DNA of 64,000 nt from the NCBI GenBank assembly GCA_012656075.1, contig JAAKBF010000101.1:1-64000 (forward strand). The letters run 5' to 3'. A model generated the notes under the pieces. That model was not told where the DNA came from. It did not search any database and saw only the letters and a program-made list of their open reading frames with translations. Positions within the stretch are counted from its first letter, which is position 1, and every line of letters starts with the position of its first letter. This document shows, in pieces, positions 33,546 through 44,639 of this stretch. The stretch is from Phytophthora hibernalis (lineage: Eukaryota; Oomycota; Peronosporomycetes; Peronosporales; Peronosporaceae). Position numbers and translations under genes: made by a program.

Positions 33546-34184
33546 CTACGCGTCCATGGCCTTGGACACGGCCTCGGACAGACACTGGCTGAAGAACGTG
33601 TCAGACTCGCGGCACACGGCGCCCTTGGGGCACGAGGCCTTCCAGAGACCGCGGAGCTCCTGGCCCGCGCACTGGTCGAACACGTCGGCCTCCTTCTTCA
33701 TGCAGCTGCCGGACCAGTCGCTGTCCTCGACGCACTGCAGTCCGCTGGCACAGCTCTTGCTGCCGTCCTCGAACTTGCAGCGGCCGTAGAGCGCCACCTT
33801 CTCTTCGACGTCCACGCCCTTGTGGTGGCGCGACGGCAGCTTGAGCTTCTCGCGGTCCGTCTTCTTCTGGCACTTGGAGTACGACGACGACACGAGCACG
33901 CACTTGAGGTTGGCGCCGCCACTGCAGGGCACGGCCCAGGGCCCGGCCACGCCCTTTCCGCCGCACTGGTCGTTGAGTCCGGGCGTCTTCTTCATGCACC
34001 AGCCAAAATGCTTCTCCTTGAGCTGGCAGAAGAGCCCCGTGTCGCATTTGACGGCCTTGTCCTCCCACTCGCACTGCTGGTTGACGCTCGCCTTCTCGCT
34101 CAGGATGTGCACGCGCAGGTGCAGACTCGCGTCGGCGACGGACAGCAAGCCTACCAGGGCGACGACGAAGGACGAGAACTGCAT
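33546..34184 (-). CDS. secreted cysteine-rich protein with two cellulose-binding-like modules
   Basis: An intact intronless gene of 212 residues. The signal peptide is MQFSSFVVALVGLLSVADA. Two repeats follow, each with a short cysteine module (CEWEDKAVKCDTGLFC and CKFEDGSKSCASGLQC) and then a module with the fungal CBM1 layout: DQCGGKGVAGPWAVPC...YSKC and DQCAGQELRGLWKASC...FFSQC. CBM1 modules bind cellulose through a flat aromatic face; here only Trp, Tyr and Phe at some positions match, so binding is a prediction. No RxLR or LFLAK motif is present. It should act outside the cell, at the cell wall or the plant surface. Start at 34184 is fixed by the signal peptide. It is one of two long CDS in the window with no defect. 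Confidence 0.82.
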   Translation of the reverse strand: MQFSSFVVALVGLLSVADASLHLRVHILSEKASVNQQCEWEDKAVKCDTGLFCQLKEKHFGWCMKKTPGLNDQCGGKGVAGPWAVPCSGGANLKCVLVSSSYSKCQKKTDREKLKLPSRHHKGVDVEEKVALYGRCKFEDGSKSCASGLQCVEDSDWSGSCMKKEADVFDQCAGQELRGLWKASCPKGAVCRESDTFFSQCLSEAVSKAMDA

Positions 34185-35739
34185 GGGGGTACTGGCGTGA
34201 TGGGGAGTTGGGCGCGGATTCCCGAGTGAGTGTACAACAGCCAACGGTCACTTTGTATTGACACGCTGAGTCAGCGGCGATCTTTGCTTTAAAATAAGGA
34301 CTGCAATAATACATAGCCTCGAATATTTTATATATTGGACAAATGATTTTGTGTAGGGGCAGGACTGTTTCTTAAAGTACTCCTGTAAAAATAAAAGCGT
34401 ATCAGATGAACGATGCAACTATGATTTTTTCTAAACGTGTTTAGAAATGGATACGTTTCTATGAACTTCAACGTGGTGTGCGATAGAAGTACAACAGTCG
34501 AGGTCCTAAACAAGTCGCAGCTCTGAAATTGAAATGGAGGTGAGCTGCTTTGATTAAACACGTATCGGCATCATGTTTCTACAATTGAGGCTTTCACCGC
34601 GTTTGCGGAGTCTGAAGCCTCGCCGCTTGGAGCCCACCTACGGTACTAGCTTCCATGCCAAATATTGTAAACAAATAGTTTTATTTTAAAATCGTGGTGG
34701 TCCTTTGCAGGGAGACGAACATGAGGAGCGGTGAATTGTATTTAGGTTTCATCGTGGAAGATACTCAGGTTGATACATTTCCACGGAGAAGGTTGCTAGT
34801 AGAGTTAATGTAGCTTCCTAGTTTGCGTGGAAAATGTCTAATTCTGCCGGAGAACAGAACCACCCACCCGGCTTGAAGTAGACGTCGCGATGTGGATGTG
34901 CTCCAGAGTCCCAGTCATGTTGTCTTGAGCATGTTCAGATCCTGGTTGCACGTACTGAGTACGAGCTAGGTAGCCGATACGAAATAGCAAAGTGAATTTA
35001 GTGCGGGCTCGCTTCTTTTGTTATAACTGGAAGGAAACTTTCATAGATGTTGCGTGAATGTTGAACTAGCATGCCGCAGGCAACACGCAGCTTTTTTACT
35101 AGTTCTCGCTATTTATTAGGATTGGAGTGAGTTTGGCTCATGTGACATGAGTCATGTCAATATCGGGATCCACAAGTGAAATTGCATTATGAGTGGAATG
35201 TAATTTTGTCAGTTCTTGAGGGTTTATTCGGTTTACATGTATTAGATTTGGGAGATTTGGAGATGAGCTGACCGACTGAATCAGGGTAGGTGCTTTATTG
35301 TGTTCTCATTGTCGGGGCGCTGGAGAAGCTCTGAACCGAAACCGGCACCACGAAGCTGATGGAAGTGGTGATCGAGCAAGAAGAGCCCTGCTGGACTTGC
35401 TCGTTGTATCGCACGCGAACGCACTGGCTCAGATACTGCAGTCGTAAGCAACAATTATAGGCGAGCTTCTTCTGCTAGTATCCATACGCCAAGTGGAGAC
35501 TGGGGCAACTCGCTGGCACAGACGCGAATTTGTGGCCGACGTTACGACCCCGTTCCACTCCAGCAAACCTCTGGTCGAATATGTGGGCTCTTCTCGCTCG
35601 CAAGGCGCTGTAAACAATCTAGGTGCTGGACAGGCAAGGGCACTGACGCCCGAAACGGCAAGTGGCCAGAGGTGTGGAGTCGCGCTTGTAAATCCACGCG
35701 CGTCTTTCTTGCTGTCACTCGTTGCTGCGGTCTCGAAAA
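34185..35739. other. AT-rich intergenic DNA, 1.5 kb
   Basis: No gene is supported. The first 100 bases are the promoter of the secreted protein. The frame at 35493-35846 is open, but its translation looks like a shadow of the following gene. Confidence 0.45.
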
Positions 35740-35754
35740 TCACTTTCACATTTG
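35740..35754 (+). promoter_or_regulatory. oomycete-type initiator plus flanking element
   Basis: TCACTTTCACATTTG, 17-31 bases before an ATG, matches the oomycete core promoter consensus (TCAYTYYNCAWTTT) closely. It supports 35771 as a true translation start. Confidence 0.55.
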
Positions 35755-35770
35755 CAGACTTGAAGAAACC

Positions 35771-36169
35771 ATGGCACCGCAGGGAACTCAGGCACTGGGA
35801 GGCTTCAGCGAGGGCGATCAAATCCCTGAGAACTTGTCGATTTTAACGTACACAGAGGAGGAGGAAGTTCACGGCGTTTTCGACGACGACTGGGACGAGC
35901 AAGCCGTAGCTACTGCATCGCCCTCACGGAGACCAAGCGTCGAGTCCATTTGGAGCTCGTGTAGCACGCTCTTGTCGTTCAGCGTTCTAGGCGTTTATAC
36001 TACCCCGACTACACAAACCAAGAGAGTATCTCCCCGTCCGGTCGGTACACCACTACACAAGTCAGTCGAGGAATTCGAGCGTCCACTACAAAGAGTAGCA
36101 TCTATGCCACCTCTGTATCGACCCAGTCAACTTGGCATTGATCTCCTCAGCACCGTCGGTCTGAGCTGA
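35771..36169 (+). CDS. small hypothetical protein
   Basis: An intact 132-residue frame starting MAPQGTQALGGFSEGDQIPE. It has an acidic stretch (EEEEVHGVFDDDWDEQ), a Ser-rich region and a Pro/Arg-rich C-terminal half. One weak hydrophobic segment (SCSTLLSFSVLGVY) is too short to be sure of as a membrane helix. No known domain or signal peptide. The well-placed initiator upstream and absence of frame defects suggest a genuine gene, probably lineage-specific. Confidence 0.6.
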   Translation: MAPQGTQALGGFSEGDQIPENLSILTYTEEEEVHGVFDDDWDEQAVATASPSRRPSVESIWSSCSTLLSFSVLGVYTTPTTQTKRVSPRPVGTPLHKSVEEFERPLQRVASMPPLYRPSQLGIDLLSTVGLS

Positions 36170-36316
36170 GACTGCCCATTAGCTTTTTGGAGAGAGAATT
36201 TAATCGTGAAGCAGTCGGGTCGACAAAGTACTGAAGCTGCGCCTGCCTTCCTGCAGGTACCAAAGTGTAAAATACGAGAGTAGCAGCTGGAATCGGCCTC
36301 TGGGCTATTAATAGCG

Positions 36317-36777
36317 ATGTCTGTCGCCAATATGATCGGATTCTCAGCGTCTGGCATCGTTTGTGGCTCCACCGCTGCGTCGATGATGTCGACGGCTGCA
36401 GTCGCTAGCGGTGGCGGCGTCGTCAGTGGTAGCGCTATGTAGTCATACAGTGCATTGGCGCTGTTGGGCTAGCGACGCCCATTGGCCTGGAACTCGTCGG
36501 TACGACTGCTGCAATTGGCTTGGGCATAAGCTACATGATTGCTGCACCCGTTGTTGTTGCTGCGGGCACCACAACCATGGCTCGGTGTATCTGCAGCAGG
36601 GCTCCCGATCATGGCATGATCTTTTCAATAATTTCCTATGAAACCATAAATATATTTACCGGTATACACTTGGAATTCCGAAGAATGATGAATGGACAGT
36701 TAATTCCACGGTACTGCGTAAGCGTAACCTGGGTTAACATTCGTACAACATTAGGAAATATTTTATATCCAGAGTAG
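36317..36777 (+). pseudogene. ISG12/IFI6-27-family small membrane protein, one frameshift
   Basis: The frame from ATG 36317 reads MIGFSASGIVCGSTAASMMS then AAVASGGGVVSGSAM and stops. One base away the family sequence continues: VIQCIGAVGLATPIGLELVG, then TTAAIGLGISYMIAAPVVVA. This is the Ala/Gly/Ser-rich helical hairpin of the interferon-inducible 6-16/ISG12 family, found in animals and scattered in other eukaryotes, where members sit in organelle membranes. The deletion of one base at about 36,438 separates the halves. The tail after about 36,600 is not family-like. Either a recent pseudogene or a sequencing indel. Confidence 0.62.
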
Positions 36778-37789
36778 GCGATTCCTAGTATCTCAGTATA
36801 AGAACACAGTTCAGCAAAAAGTAAAGCCTTTATAATATAATACACTTCATATTTTTTATAATTTAGGTTATGTTGACTGTCCTCGGTAGACTTTCGGAAG
36901 ACATCAACTACAAACTAAAACATTTTGCAGGTAAAACCTATAGAAAAAACAATAGAAACTTTAGAACAAGACGCTGTACTGCGAGGCGCATCTCGTTGTA
37001 TACTACAATGCAGGTGCTGGATGAAGTGGTCGTCAACATGCACCGTGGCTTGATGTAACTACGGCGGTTCTCGACGTTCTTCGGCGCGGCGTTCATGACG
37101 CTGCACCCGACCACTCGTGCAGCAAATTCCATTGAGTTCGATCTGCATCGACGCAGCGTTCATAACGCTGCACTAAACCAAGAACGCTTCATGGACAACA
37201 CGCTGTACTGCGAGGCGCAGCTCGTTGCATACTACAATGCAGGTGCTGGATGAAGTGGTTGTCAACTTCTTGCAAGCAACCGTGCTTCCCTATATTGGTG
37301 AAGAAAAAATCGTTGGCAGATCTGCCTGTGGACGACTACAGCAACGACACGGACGGCGAAGACGTGCGCAATAAGCAGAAGTACGAGGATCAGGGCCGTT
37401 GCACTTCCGCACCCGCGCAGAATATGCCAACAAGATCCTATTCTTGGAAGATCTGCGCGACTTATTCAACAAAGAGATGCTGAGCGGGAAGTAATTTACA
37501 GTACGCGATCTTTTTTCACAAGCAAAACGTCATATAAGTACGGCTTGTGAACGGAAACGGCCCTATTACTTGCTTCTGCTTTCTTATGTTCCTTCGTGCC
37601 TCATACACATAAAGTTGACTAACCATATCTGACCCACTGGCAATCATTCATTCCCATAGACCGGTTGCATACGTCACTTGTTTGGCCTTCATCACTTGTT
37701 ACAATGCATCAGCTCAACTCCACCCAAGCAGCTAAAACAAATGAACCACTGTCGATAGCCTGTACGTGTGAACAAGTGATCATTCACTC
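36778..37789. other. region with a duplicated 66-bp block and coding-like scraps
   Basis: A 66-bp block beginning GCTGTACTGCGAGGCGCA occurs at 36973-37037 and again at 37202-37266. Between and after the copies lie short frames (for example FFGAAFMTLHPTTRAANSIE from 37078, and AEYANKILFLEDLRDLFNKE near 37,420-37,480) that look like fragments of a real protein. I cannot assign them. Confidence 0.4.
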
Positions 37790-38491
37790 ATTTATACTGG
37801 GAGATAGGTAGCGAAGCTAGATATTGGGAACCCAACGAGGATTATTTGACGTCAACTGGGGTCAACGTTCGTGCAACATGAGTGTGTGGTCACTGTCGCT
37901 CAACCGACTCGACAGATTCAATGTGTTGAGTGTGAACGAGCGAGCTTGTTGGACTGAAGGTAAATTCAGTGTGTAGAGTGTAGTGTGTGAGCCCGTTTAG
38001 TCGTCTCGACAGGTTCAATGTTTAGTGTGAACGAGCGAGCTTGTTGGACTAAGGTATATTCGGTGTGTAGAGTGTAGTGTGTGAGCCCGTTGATTTTGAG
38101 TGTAGTGTGTGAGCTCGATGGATTTGTTGAGTGTGAACGTGTGAGCTCATGGAAGCTGAAGACAAGTTCTGTGTTGAGTGTGTGCGCCGGTTGAGTGTAA
38201 CGTTGTGTGAGCCGTCGAGTAGGTTGAGTGTTAATGAGTGAGTACATTGGAGATGAAGCCATGTTCTGTGTAGTGCGCGCGGGTTGAGTACGATTGTGTG
38301 CGCGCAAATTTAATATCGGCGCAGGGAATATGTGAGCCTATGCACTGTGGACTCGACACCATGCACTGCGACGAGAGCTTCGAGTACGCGGGCTTTCGTG
38401 AATGCCAATAAATAGCGGGGGTGAAAAAAATTCCATCAATGCCGACGCCACGCCTAATATTCTATCTCCCAGACTAAACAACGTACCTACC
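37790..38491 (-). repeat. 700-bp repeat, left copy (inverted relative to 59758-60477)
   Basis: The whole block reappears inverted at 59758-60477. Its core is bounded by TGGGAGATAG and CTATCTCCCA, a terminal inverted repeat that also has LTR-like TG...CA ends. Inside are degenerate units rich in GTGTGTGAGC and GAGTGTGAACGAGCG with a period near 95 bp. No coding capacity; the Thr/Ser-rich ORF translated from it is a by-product of the repeats. Confidence 0.75.
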
Positions 38492-39141
38492 AGTATTACC
38501 ACGTGACACGTACCCAGCGCTGCTTCTCAAGCAACACCCTTAATGTGGCACACAGCACACAACATGCCACGCCACTCCTCCATCTTGCACCCACGGAACT
38601 TGTACAGTCGGCCGATCACAAAACGCTGATCCTGAACATCACCGTTCCACAACGTCACCCGGACGAAAACCTGCTGCTAGACCGAACACATCAACGATCG
38701 CATCTCTTTCGAAATAGCTTGAAAGGTGCCGACCTCACATTCGTCGACCAGGTAAAGATAGCATCCACGGGGAAAGCGTCCTTTAAGCAGCAAGTTCATC
38801 CGGGTAACACAGCGGCCATCAGCGTTCGGGGTTGCTGCCATATAGTTCCGCACAGAGTTGCACACCGGCTTAGCATTCCCTTCCGCTTGTTCAGCAGCAC
38901 GACGACTGCTAGCACTTGAAGCTGAAACTGCATAATTCACAACAAATTTAATGCATTTTCATACAAAATCCAGAGCTGCTTCGTGCACAGCACGGCTTAA
39001 TTGCATGAAAGAGAACGTTTGTGGGCCACACTTTTGTGGTGTTCGTGAAATCAACACAGTAGGAGTGAGTCAAGGGCATGTGCTTCAAGTGCAGACTCCA
39101 CGGACAGTGAACGAGTGGCAAAGCAGGAGATCGTCACCAAA
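38492..39141. other. unassigned DNA after the 700-bp repeat
   Basis: A minus-strand frame at 38677-38940 (including RMNLLLKGRFPRGCYLYLVD) has protein-like composition but no recognised domain. Nothing else is supported. Confidence 0.3.
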
Positions 39142-39352
39142 ATGTCTCCGCACCGCGAGTGCTTCACGCGCTTCTACCGCAAGTACAGTGACTCCAATCT
39201 GCACGAGATCGACGGTGTGCTGGAGCGCAGCGCTGGCGCTGGGATGCGAGGCGCAGCTGTTCTCGGTGCTCGTGAAGCTTGATTACTTATATATTGGAGC
39301 GCGGACGGTAGAAAGGAACTCAGCACTAATTGTTTCAGAGACAGTCACTTAA
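39142..39352 (+). pseudogene. fragment with a short conserved C-terminal 'tail' motif
   Basis: From ATG 39142 the frame reads MSPHRECFTRFYRKYSDSNL, then HEIDGVLERSAG, and continues in another frame as EAQLFSVLVK. This follows the pattern FY-x-NP-x-K-x5-VL-x-Y-G-E-x-LF-x-L-x-KKYG, seen again at about 44,750-44,870 (FYDTNNPEKVGGMPSVLAEY, then SKVFDALAKKYG). I know this motif only as a tail seen in protist proteins. Confidence 0.35.
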
Positions 39353-39846
39353 AAAAAGACTCACTTACGTAAAAAAAGGCATTCATCACCATTGGGAGTT
39401 ATTTCACCACTTCTCATAGGAAATTCGCACCAATTCAAAAGAGCATGAAACTACTCCCAAGAAACCGAACAAACTATAATACAGCACAGTGCTTTCCTAT
39501 TCTTGTGCATTTAACTTTTTCTGATGGAGCCTAGTGGTACCGGGCGTCGGGACCGGCGTCCATGGGTAGAGATATGACGATCTCGTGGTGATACTCCGTA
39601 CAGAAGCTTCAAGTTGCAGTTTCCGCGATCGATTACAGCTAAAACCGATCTTTTACGCTGAACGATGAACCATGTTGAACGCGAGGAGGACCATTTAGCC
39701 ACATCCTGGCGTGAAATGCGCTGTAAAATGACAAAGTGTACCTCACAGCGTTGTGAATCGTCTGGGGAACACGAATTGCCCGCTACAAGAAGCTGAAGTG
39801 CCAAGAAGTTGACTTTAAAGTTATATTAATTCAAGGTGAATACACA
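39353..39846. other. non-coding gap before the MULE fragment
   Basis: No gene supported; a minus-strand frame at 39511-39804 has no recognisable features. Confidence 0.35.
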
Positions 39847-41553
39847 ATGCATACAGACGCGCCTCCGTCTCCGGTGCAAGTACGGCTGACTCAAGCAATG
39901 AAAGATTATATTGACTCCAAGTTAGAAGATACTCCGTCGATGATGGCGCAGCTCGTGTATTCTTTCGTGTGTCGCGAGATCAGAAATTTTCACATCCGCG
40001 GTTCGGTTCTTGAGCTATGCAAAGTCCAGAACTACCGACATTTCCTTGTCATAAGGGGTCGCTTTGTCATAAGGGCAAAGCCGTTTCTACCAATCAAAAG
40101 ACACGATATGTAGCAGCGTTGTTTGTTTTGTCATAAGGGACCATGGTACCGTACAATGCATTTTAAAGTACGACATGTTATGATTGGCTCAGCTTCATTT
40201 TTCAACTCGCTACATCCAAATGGATGGCAGGAGGTTGGTGGCACCTCTGGCGCTTAGCGCCGCAGCACACATGAAATACATGGACATAGAGGGTGTAGTA
40301 TGCAAAGTGCTAGCAGGTTAATGATCAGTCTGTCTCGCAAGACCTGGTAGAGCTGTTTTAGAGTGGTGGAAGACCGACACCAGTACGTTGCATCCTGTCA
40401 TCACACGCGACGAGGTGGTGGGAGACTTGTTGTCTACAGTAAAGTCCCGATTAGGTACGACGCATTTCATTTTGTCGGATTAACACAGTAACCCTGTCGA
40501 CAAACGCATTTGGGTAGGCCTTTATGACAAGGAAATGCTGGTACGTGAAAACTTAAAAGCATAGACACAGGCCTGACTCAATGGCGCCTATTTTTGAAAT
40601 TTGCCGGCGTCGTATGTACGATTTGAATAATGACTCACGTTCTCAAGACTCTTTGTTGATTTTGTGCGACTCAAAAGTTCAGGATGATGTTGTTGAACCC
40701 GTGCTTGGTACTGGATCTACAGCCCGGCCCATTCGAATTGGACTAACAAGCATGCAACTGATTGAGCGCTACGTCTCTATCCAAGAACAACCATCTTTTC
40801 AAACAATCCTGCACTTAGACAGCACACATAGCATTGTGAAACAGAAGTATCCTGTGTTTGTATTCGGAATTTCGGATCGGAGTGGATCATTTCTACCTAA
40901 AGTATACTTTTGTACGTCTCAACGCAGAGAAGTGGACATTTCGTGGTGCTAAACGCGTAGTTTTGGAGAAATTTGATGTTGTCTTTTCCCGGATTTCATC
41001 TTGATTGATGCAAACAAGGCCCAGCACAATACATGTGTTCGTGAGCAACCAGACAGCACCATTCTGATGTGCTGGTTCCATGAAGATGGAGCAGTGGTCT
41101 TTGGACCACATGCATTTGATGAACCCGTGCACATTTCACCACCAAGTGAAGGCCTACATGTACGGGCTGTACATATAGAGTCACCACCTTCATCGAACCT
41201 GCTGGTCAATCCAAATGTACCCTACGTATCTGTGGACAACAATATTGATGGGCTCCTAGTTATTCAATCCACGACCATGTACACAGCCGGTGTATGTAGA
41301 AGCAGCTCCTCCCCAAAGCATGTTGGACAATCCAACTGCTCCGCCCGTATTTGTGGGCAACAGTAGTGATGAGATTCTAATTACGCAGTCCTCGAGCGCA
41401 CCACGACTGGAACCCTCGATTCTATCATCACCACGACAAGTATCACCCCGGGACGACGAGAACGATGAGGTCCTTCGTCAATCAAGTAGGCGTAGACGAC
41501 CTTCACTGCGCGCACTAGAGTCGTACGCGCTTACCAAACGCCGTCGACCATGA
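39847..41553 (+). pseudogene. MULE (Mutator-like) transposase fragments
   Basis: The N-terminal piece (39847-about 40,035) reads RLTQAMKDYIDSKLEDTPSM and is cut by a 499-bp insertion. Past the insertion, 40581-40952 has the MULE catalytic region: FQTILHLDSTHSIVKQKYPV, then FVFGISDRSGSFLPKVYFC, where the Asp is the first catalytic residue. A later frame (41,001 on) has MIDANKAQHNTC and STILMCWFHEDGA, the second half of the core. The C-terminal Ser/Arg-rich stretch (41290-41553) ends SLRALESYALTKRRR. Stops and gaps make it non-functional. Confidence 0.65.
40039..40537. mobile_element. 0.5-kb insertion with 16-bp terminal inverted repeats
   Basis: CATTTCCTTGTCATAA at 40039 is inverted at the right end (TTATGACAAGGAAATG, ending at 40537). 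TTTGTCATAAGGG recurs twice more inside. It interrupts a MULE transposase relic. No coding capacity and no clear target duplication. Confidence 0.6.
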
Positions 41554-41627
41554 GCGTCTCAACACTGTGAAATCCACAGGTTTGCAGATCCTATATATTC
41601 CCATACAAAAATATATAAATCAGATTC

Positions 41628-43108
41628 ATGATGCTCCTCTTTGATCATTCCGGAATTTTCCACGAAGGGCAGAAGCCGAGATGTTCTGAGCGTCTTCTAC
41701 CAGCTCGACCCGACCAATGCGCAGTTGATCATGGGCGTCATCTTCGCGTCGGTGCTGTGTCTGTCACTGGGCCAGTCTGCGCAGATCCCGACGGTCATGG
41801 CAGCGCGCGAAGTGTTCTACAAACAGCGCGGAGCCAACTTTTCCGCACGGCGTCGTACGTGCTTTCAAGTTCCGCCAGTCAGCTGCCGCCGATTATCTTG
41901 GAGAGTGTAGTGTTCGGATCCATCGTCTACTGGATGTGCGGCTTTGTGGATATCATCGGCGCGTTCTTCCTGTTCTTTCTGATGCTGTGCATCACGAACA
42001 TCGCGTACACGGCTTTCTTCTTCTTTCTGGCGTCGGCGTCCCCGAATTTCAATGATCCTCTTCTTCATCTTGTTTGGAGGCTTCGTGATCACCAAGGACC
42101 AGATCTCCGACTACCTCATCATCGCTTGGTGCATGCGGAATCGCTTACGTGGCGGCCGTCTACGTCTTCTTCATGTTCTGCGAAAGCTTCAACCAGACCG
42201 TCGGAGAATATTCGCTCACTACGTTCGAGGTGCCGACGGTGACGTTTTGGCTCTGGTACGGAATCGCTTACATGGCGGCCGCCTACGTCTTCTTCATGTT
42301 CCTCTCCTACATTGCGCTGGAATACCACCGCTACTAGGCTCCCGAAAACGAGACCCCGGACCAAAACGAGGATTCAGACGACTACAGTCTTGTTCGCACC
42401 TATTGCAGCTCGCCGTCTGGAGGCGAGACATAGCTGTCCGTAGCCCCTCCCTCGGAGAAGAACTTTGTTCCAGTCGCGGTGGCCTTCAGGACCTCTGGTA
42501 CACCGTCAAACCCCAAGGACACCATCGACCTGCTCAAGGGTATCAGCGGATATGCGCTGCCCGGCACCATCACTGCGCTTATGGGCTCTTCGGGTGGTGG
42601 CAAGACCACGCTCATGGATGTGATCGCTGTCTGCAAGACCGAAGGCAAGATCATGGGTAAGATCCTGCTCAACGGCCACCGACTTGGCCATCCGTCGATC
42701 CACGGGCTACTGCGAGCACATGCACATCTACTCGGAGTCGGCCACCATCCATGAGACGCTCACGTTCAGCGCGTTCCTGCGCCAAGGTGCCAATGTGTCC
42801 GACAGTACGATTCGGTAAATGAGTATCTGGACCGCTGGACGAACCCACGAGCGGACTGGACGCGCGTTCTGCCAAGCTCATCATTGACGGTGTTCGCAAG
42901 GTGGCGGACACGGGCCGCACGGTCGTATTCATCATTCATCATTCATCAGCCGTCGACGGAGGTCTTCAGCGTGTTTGATAGCTTGTTGCTGTTGAAGCGT
43001 GGTGGTGGGGCGGTGTTCGCGAGCGAATTGGGCAAGAATGTGAGTGAGATGATCGCGTACTTCGAGGGCATCAATGGTGTGGCCAAGCTCGAGGACAACT
43101 ATAGTTGA
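41628..43108 (+). pseudogene. ABCG/PDR-type ABC transporter, deleted and frameshifted
   Basis: Pieces of a full-size pleiotropic drug resistance transporter in the normal order. First come the C-terminal helices of the first membrane domain (QLPPIILESVVFGSIVYWMC, then FFLFFLMLCITNIAYTAFFF, FFILFGGFVITKDQISDYLI and VPTVTFWLWYGIAYMAAAYV). Then the second nucleotide-binding domain, with KDTIDLLKGISGYALPGTIT and Walker A in MGSSGGGKTTLMDV. A deletion near 42,820 removes the ABC signature and Walker B start, leaving DEPTSGLDARSAKLIIDGV in another frame. ATTCATC repeats near 42,930 add another shift before FDSLLLLKRGG. It ends at a stop at 43108 without the last membrane domain. A true pseudogene. 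Confidence 0.82.
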
Positions 43109-43208
43109 TTGTCGGGTTGAAAGCAGTGTACAATTACAAGCTATGTACTACGAAGTCGTAGTTTATCTCGTCCCCGTGGACACTGTTGGTCAACCTTGAA
43201 ATGTCCAC

Positions 43209-44420
43209 ATGGTAAAATGGTGCGCGTATATGTGTCCTTCGTCGGTGCTCGCGGCCATTCGCCCCAGCATGAGGTTGGAGGCCGTGTTAATGACGGCCTT
43301 TTCGCACCAGCATGAGGTTGATGTCCATGCTGGTGACGCCCTGCAGTCTATTGATGATCAGCATGACCCCTCCGACTGCAAGCGGCGTAGGCGGCAAGTC
43401 TTCCTGGGTATAGAAGCCCTGCCGCACTGCACTGTGAAAATGAACACCATGTACAATTGTGGCAGCGCGATTTCACCGAGACTCGCGGCCACCGAGTAGC
43501 CAAAGAGCAGCGCACTGCTATTGTGCTGACTCGCATAGCCTACCGCCGTGGCCAGATCCTCCGAAGTGTAGTCTCCATTGGCTCTGAGGCCATTAAAGTA
43601 CGTGAACGAGTTGTTGCCGACAACGTTCTCTAGGCCCTGACGAACCGAAATGCCGTTCGGGAGCATATCGTTGCCGGAGTATCCATGCCATGCTACACTA
43701 CATCCACCACACTGGTAGTATACATTGCCTGCCGAGTGACTGGTGAGGAAGACGGACGATCCGTTTGCGGGCGGGAAGATGTTGTCGTCATTCTTAATTA
43801 GCAAAATGGACGCACGCGCCAGATTCAATTCCACCGTCTTGTCATCATCGTTACCAACCAAAAACTCGCTGTCCGCACCAGGCACGGTTTTTTTGTTCAA
43901 CCCGATCTTGAGCTTCATCTTGATCACACGCCTAGCTGATTCACAGAGACGGGTTTCGTATTCTAGAAAGTTGTTCAGCATTTCCGAAGCGGAGGTGATG
44001 AATTCGGTGTCGTATGGAACCATGCTCATATCTGGAGCGGTGCGAGTTAGTGACAGACGAACAGCCTCGTCGTACGTGTCCACTACACGTTGCCAGTCCT
44101 TCAGGTTGATGATCTCAGCCCAGTTCGTGACCACGAGGCCGTCGTAGGCAAGATAATTTAGGATGAGGTCCTCGAGGACCTTGGTGTTGGCCACCGTAGG
44201 AATCCTGTTGACGAAGCTGTTGAAGGCTGATTGATTGCGGAAGGTCTCGAACATTATATCCTCGTCAGCGACCTCGTGCAAAGTATCCGGGTCCGATAAG
44301 ATAGACTCCAAGCCGTCTCTGCCTAGCGAGCTGCGGTAGCTGGTTCGCTCAACATGCTGGACCTCATCCGTGTCGTATAGACTGAGATTGAGCTCGCTGT
44401 GAGTAGCGCTGACGTGACCA
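43209..44420 (-). pseudogene. glycoside hydrolase family 3 (beta-glucosidase-like), truncated, nucleophile lost
   Basis: The main frame (44311-43358) reads LILNYLAYDGLVVTNWAEII, the GH3 nucleophile region, where the Asp of the usual SDW/TDW is Asn. Then LARASILLIKNDDNIFPPAN and VYYQCGGCSVAWHGYSGNDM, NGISVRQGLENVVGNNSFTY mark the start of the second GH3 domain. The N-terminal barrel strands are missing, and the C-terminal end decays in shifted frames (to about 43,209). Loss of the nucleophile plus truncation means no glycosidase activity. The intact relative would hydrolyse terminal beta-glucosides outside the cell. Confidence 0.78.
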
Positions 44421-44639
44421 TCAATACCTTTTGAAGTACTGTAATATCCCCCATTGCATAAGTGGCTAATCTGTCTCTTTGGTGCTTACATCCAGAACAA
44501 CAGTGCTGTTGGATAAACGCATGGTGAGTGAGGCTCCCCACCTTTTGGTGAGGATGCACCAATGATTGGTGATATTGCCCTCTTTTAATAGGGTGACTTT
44601 CCGAATCATAAGTATTTCATTCTACCCTCAGAAGTACGG

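Noticed and set aside
33546..34184. RxLR or Crinkler effector
   Set aside because: No RxLR-EER or LFLAK motif after the signal peptide; the HLRVHIL string is not an RxLR.
33601..34314. Arg/Pro-rich ORF overlapping the secreted cysteine-rich gene
   Set aside because: Shadow frame of 33546-34184; only the latter has a signal peptide and paired cysteines.
37966..38307. Thr/Ser/His-rich ORF repeated at 59976-60272
   Set aside because: Product of translating the GTGTGTGAGC minisatellite of the 700-bp repeat, not a protein family.
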